Shown here: one piece after another, positions 60,193-64,000 of the stretch
How positions within the stretch are numbered: the first letter of the stretch is position 1
Layout of the letters: each line of letters starts with the position of its first letter
NCBI GenBank assembly: GCA_026874595.1
Contig: CM049312.1
Coordinates: 77,165,429 to 77,229,428 of the forward strand
Origin: Sipunculus nudus
Taxonomy: Eukaryota > Annelida > Sipuncula > Golfingiida > Sipunculidae
DNA: 64,000 nucleotides
Direction of reading: 5' to 3'
Notes under the pieces: generated by a model
What the model was told of the DNA's origin: nothing
Databases searched by the model: none
What the model saw: the letters and a program-made list of their open reading frames with translations, nothing else
Position numbers and translations under genes: made by a program

Positions 60193-61580
60193 ATCAAGTC
60201 AACCCATGACCAGTACAGTAGTGTGATTTGAGTGCTGCAGCCCTTATGCACCTGCCCAAGCTGTTATGTAACCTTGCTTCACCCAACAAGGCTCCTTTGG
60301 CTCAGGTGAGCTAGACTTCCCCTCTACTTCCCCTCCTCTTCCATGGACAGGATGCATAAACAAAAGTTGAATGTTATGATTTTCTGTGTTTAACTCGTTG
60401 AATATTAATATCATTATTAATTTTAAGTTGATAAATATTTAATAATAATCAGCTTAATGATATTGTTTCTCCCTCATCCAACCAATACTATGTATACCTG
60501 ATTTGAAAAGGGCATTTTTAATAAATTTTACTGAATCTTTTATTTTGCATGTACAGTAAACAGACAACTCCAAAATATAAAATAGTAGTTATCCAAGGAA
60601 TATAATCTAGAAGATGCAATGTTGTAGCATTATTTTTTTAGTGATTTTATCTTTAAAAAAACATTCTTTTAAATTCAGTTCAAACATTTCATGATTTAAA
60701 AAGTAATAAAATATATGTGCATGCATAAGTTGAAATGATAGTAGCCAAACTAAGGATAAATAATGATGCAAATTATAGAAAGATAGATAGATATTTTATT
60801 TTTTATAAAGCACTAATCATAATCATAAAAAGATCTCTACTGTGATGCATCCAGGGTTATACAATAGACTACGATATTAAAACATATATACACATAAAAA
60901 ACACACGATTCTCATTATGTTGATATAAAACAGCTGGCAGTCATCAGTCAGGCCACAGCTCTCCACTAGGTCTACTGGTCAATGCTTGTCATGACGGAAA
61001 CTAAGCTAAGTACTATGATGCATGTAACTATGACCTAACAACTTTGAAATTGGTTACCTTTTTCTGTTCAGATGATTGGACTGAATTGATAGATTGCATT
61101 GATAATTAACAAGATTAATATAGCTCCTATTGATGTAACTATATTTCATATCACAAATTTTAATTAAAAATGAATATGATAAAAAGTATTCATTAAATAA
61201 ATCATATTTTCCTGCCAAAAATGGATATGCTAGATCATGGTTTAATATAAACTTAAAATCATTATTCCCATGCCTCAGCAGAAAGTAAAATAAAATAATT
61301 AGTCCTTTCTGTCAACCTATATGTCCATGCATCTGTAAATATTTCATATGCAACACAGTATCTCAAACACCTGTTTTTTGTTCAGTCTTGTCATTGTATT
61401 AGTTTTGCAATCATGTTTAGAACATGATTATCAGCCAATAGCATGGCCATTTCCTCTAGGATAAAAATAGAAATAGAAATTTGGCATTTGCTAAAATTTG
61501 ACAAAATCCAGATGAGCACTAGCTGTGACCCATAGTTCCTTTGTTTTGATTCCTCTGCACTAAAGTAATAAATACAAGCT

Positions 61581-61583
<3 letters not shown>
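60193..61583. other. AT-rich non-coding DNA
   Basis: Right after the composite repeat, 'ggctcaggtgagctagactt' at about 60300 looks like a repeat edge. A short (AGAT)n lies at 60779-60793. No gene or RNA is seen. Confidence 0.4.

Positions 61584-61622
<39 letters not shown>
61584..61622. repeat. TA microsatellite
   Basis: (TA)n of about 38 bases. Confidence 0.95.
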
Positions 61623-61626
<4 letters not shown>

Positions 61627-62038
61627 GATGAGGAAAAACAACACTATAAATTCCTAACAGTCTGTTTTACGAGATGCAACCCGATCATCAGGTGAATGTA
61701 ATTAGAATGAAGCATAATGGCATGGTTTGAAAAGCTGAGACTTTACGAGATTATGCTTTGTGCGTATCAGGGGGGAGCATGTGAAAGACTGACACTGATC
61801 CTGTTGTCCTCTGTTTTAATGTTTATCAAGACGAGTCCACTTGGTATGTGCATAGTATATTTGCCTTTTGTGTTGTATATTTGCCTTATATATTGTGTAT
61901 TTTCATAGTATATGTGTATTTTATATCATAATTATGTATACAACTGAAATGTTCACTGTTTTCAGGACCCTATTAAATATCAGTTTACTATGCTAATTGG
62001 GCATCCTAGTAAAAAATCTTTGTATTAAATATAAACAT

Positions 62039-62041
<3 letters not shown>
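61623..62041. other. Non-coding DNA between TA microsatellites
   Basis: A sequence near 61670-61700 ('gagatgcaacccgatcatca') looks like a repeat boundary but has no second copy here. Nothing supported. Confidence 0.35.

Positions 62042-62085
<44 letters not shown>
62042..62085. repeat. TA microsatellite
   Basis: (TA)n of about 44 bases, ten bases before the start of a small TIR element. Confidence 0.95.
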
Positions 62086-62088
<3 letters not shown>

Positions 62089-62095
62089 GAATATA

Positions 62096-62244
62096 CAGTG
62101 CAACCTGTCTGAAAGACCACCTATCTAATAAGACCACTTGTCCATTAAGATCACCTTTGAGTACACCAAAAGCATTATATTTGTTATAATGACCTATCAG
62201 ACCAACTGTAAATTAAGACCACATTAATTTGGCCAGTCTCACTG
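62096..62244. mobile_element. Short pogo-like MITE (second copy of the 15052 family)
   Basis: Starts CAGTGCAACCTGTCTGAAAG after TA, with 'gaccacctatctaataagac' and 'aagatcacctttgagta' as in the 15-kb copy, and ends near 'ggccagtctcactg', a degenerate inverted end. Non-coding. Confidence 0.6.
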
Positions 62245-63359
62245 TTGTTTTTATCATAAAGGCTTCACTGTGCAAGTATATGTAAAAGACATATTTACCA
62301 TACAACTCTGAAACAAGAGACTCCTGATTCTTAAGGCTATAAATAAAGCTGATGTCTCCAGCCAGTGATAATAAACATTGCTTACTGTCCTTGTACATGT
62401 GGGGCATTAGAGTTCCTACTGGATCAACCTTACAGTCGTTTTTATATGTGTTCGGCTCCAAATCATTCAATTAATTGATATTTTCTTCTGATAGATACAA
62501 GAAATAAATTTTTGTACCCATTGAAAAAAAAAAAATCATTCATCTCTGCACTACATTTAGCCAAATATGAAGTACTATGTCTTTCATTAAGCAAGATTTA
62601 GTTCAGATAAATGGCAGGTAAGTAATTGAGGGTTGGTATACTTTACTCTTTCTAACCAGGCATGCAGCTATACATTGTACACTGACAAGATGATTTAGTG
62701 GCAATAAATAAGACTGTAATTTGATTGATGCATGGTCAGGCAGCAAATAGTAGAGTATATATAGGCTAAACTGTACAACTAACAGTTTAAGAAGCAAGAA
62801 ATGAAGCACAGTTAAAACTAAAAACATACAATCCTATTTCCTTACCAATGGTAAACTGCAGCTATGCACAATAAATCAATCACTGTTAACAAGCTGCATA
62901 TATACTCCCAACAAATCAACCAGTCCAAATTGACAGACCCACAAGTCTTCCTGACTTATTAAGTTCACTTTGGCATCTAAACAGCTCAAAGACTCGCCTG
63001 CCTATCTTTGTTTTGCCTCACGGATTCTGTATTTATGAAAAAAATCACAGAAGAAATTATTGGTCAACTGTTTCAGTTTCCAACTGTCATTCTGCTGGCA
63101 AAATTTCTGTCAAACAAAGGTGAATTAATATGTAAAAGGATTAAAGAATGTGTGCAGAAAATCAGTCATAAAATTGTAAAACCTGGTCTGGCTAACCTAC
63201 CTGGTAGCCAAGTAGGTAGTTTTTGCAATTGATAAATCCAGCTTTGTATGGTCAGACAGTGAGAGTCATATAATTTATTCCTTGATGTAGGAGGGATATG
63301 CTTTGACAAAGCTACTTGTATCCCTATTAATACAGAAAATAATTGGAGGACTTCTTGGA
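62245..63359. other. AT-rich non-coding DNA
   Basis: Short frames only. A local inverted repeat 'ctacctggtagccaagtaggtag' is at about 63199-63221. Nothing else supported. Confidence 0.4.
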
Positions 63360-63840
63360 GCCCCGGGGGGTTCATAGCAGGAGCAGGCTTACAGCACTGT
63401 GTTAGGTTTATCAGGTTCATTCAGTCAGACATTGTAGTCTCAAAAGACTCTCGGTTCATTCAGGTCAGGATATCATAATCACAGGTTCCATTCAAGCATG
63501 GCATCGCTGCGGATACTAATTCTCAGTGCACTGCGGCCAGATCAGATTGGCCGAAATCCTGTTTTATTGGACTTCCCCTGTACAGAAAGGGGTGGAATAG
63601 ATGGATACGGAAAACTATTATAGACTGTCAGTTCTTTGTGGCAATTCTGTATGGCATATCCGAGGTAGCCACATTCACTGTTATAATGATTCCTCTGTGT
63701 GCCCAATACAAAAGCCAAAATTTTGTTATCTCCTGCTCTTTGGCTGCCGTCCAGCGTTTGCCTGTGTGAATGAAATACAAACATCACCAATGGAAATTGG
63801 GTTAATGGGTGTCTTGTTTTCAGGACATTCCGTGCTGTAA
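63360..63840. other. Unique higher-complexity island
   Basis: Balanced composition from about 63360 onward, not repeated in the window. Opposed short frames at 63542-63790 (-) and 63601-63840 (+) have no recognisable domain. Candidate conserved element or unrecognised exon. Confidence 0.25.
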
Positions 63841-64000
63841 TAATTTAAAACTTATTAGAGGATTTTTTGGAGTTCTCTTCCTTTTGAAACCTCACAATTA
63901 TGATTTAATTTCCTTCAATTTGTATAAATAAAATATGTCATTTCATCACTGAGTATGATTAAGGAACTTTAAAAGGCTCCTTGAATGTGTTCAGCATCGT
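63841..64000. other. AT-rich non-coding DNA
   Basis: No supported feature up to the window end. Confidence 0.4.

Overview
The window looks like intron-poor or intergenic DNA from an invertebrate animal, most likely a lophotrochozoan such as a mollusc. It is AT-rich, has almost no long open frames, and is full of transposon remnants, tandem repeats and dispersed repeats. Several of the dispersed repeats have head sequences of the kind I associate with mollusc genomes (for example the 'agctcagctga' and 'tgtgagcttatgcgatgg' types). That placement is inference from repeat style and cannot be proven from this window. Nothing looks prokaryotic or viral.

One protein-coding gene is clear: a complete, intronless class A (rhodopsin-like) G-protein-coupled receptor on the minus strand (22111 down to 20828, 427 aa), with an in-frame upstream stop, a good start context and a nearby poly(A) signal. 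It lacks the arginine of the D/E-R-Y motif and the tyrosine of NPxxY. All other coding traces are decayed LINE reverse-transcriptase fragments (about 2210-4720 on +, 4735-5612 on -).

Layout. 1-5.6 kb: AT-rich DNA with two dead LINEs. 6.7-7.3 kb: a repeat element with an internal 73-bp segment amplified five times; a copy without this amplification, carrying a tRNA-like head, lies inverted at 36.2-36.5 kb. 8.1-8.5 kb: a TIR element with TA duplications. 10-11 kb: a dispersed repeat with nuclear-receptor-type DR1 sites (second copy at 48.4-49 kb). 11.8-13.6 kb: GA microsatellite, purine-rich DNA, then a 1.2-kb 17-bp minisatellite. 14.0-15.2 kb: two small DNA-transposon remnants. 15.3-20.7 kb: mostly featureless. 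20.8-23.1 kb: the receptor gene and its upstream region. 24.2-35.6 kb: repeats, including copies 1 and 2 of a 3-4 kb composite repeat. 35.6-50 kb: AT-rich DNA with small repeats and several higher-complexity islands. 50.3-52.9 kb: a three-unit repeat whose third unit is split by a 1.2-kb pogo-like non-autonomous element. 54-56 kb: two unique islands. 57.3-60.2 kb: copy 3 of the composite repeat. 60.2-64 kb: AT-rich DNA, TA microsatellites, a small TIR element and a final unique island.

The genes do not form an operon or pathway; there is a single receptor gene in repeat-rich DNA. Unique, higher-GC islands (9.0, 22.8, 31.6, 39.3, 41.1, 42.1, 47.2, 49.4, 54.0, 55.4 and 63.4 kb) are candidate conserved non-coding or regulatory sequences, but only comparison with related genomes can show this. 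I found no clearly new biological system. The most notable signals are the atypical receptor, the nested and internally amplified repeats, and an island with a perfect HNF1-type palindrome.
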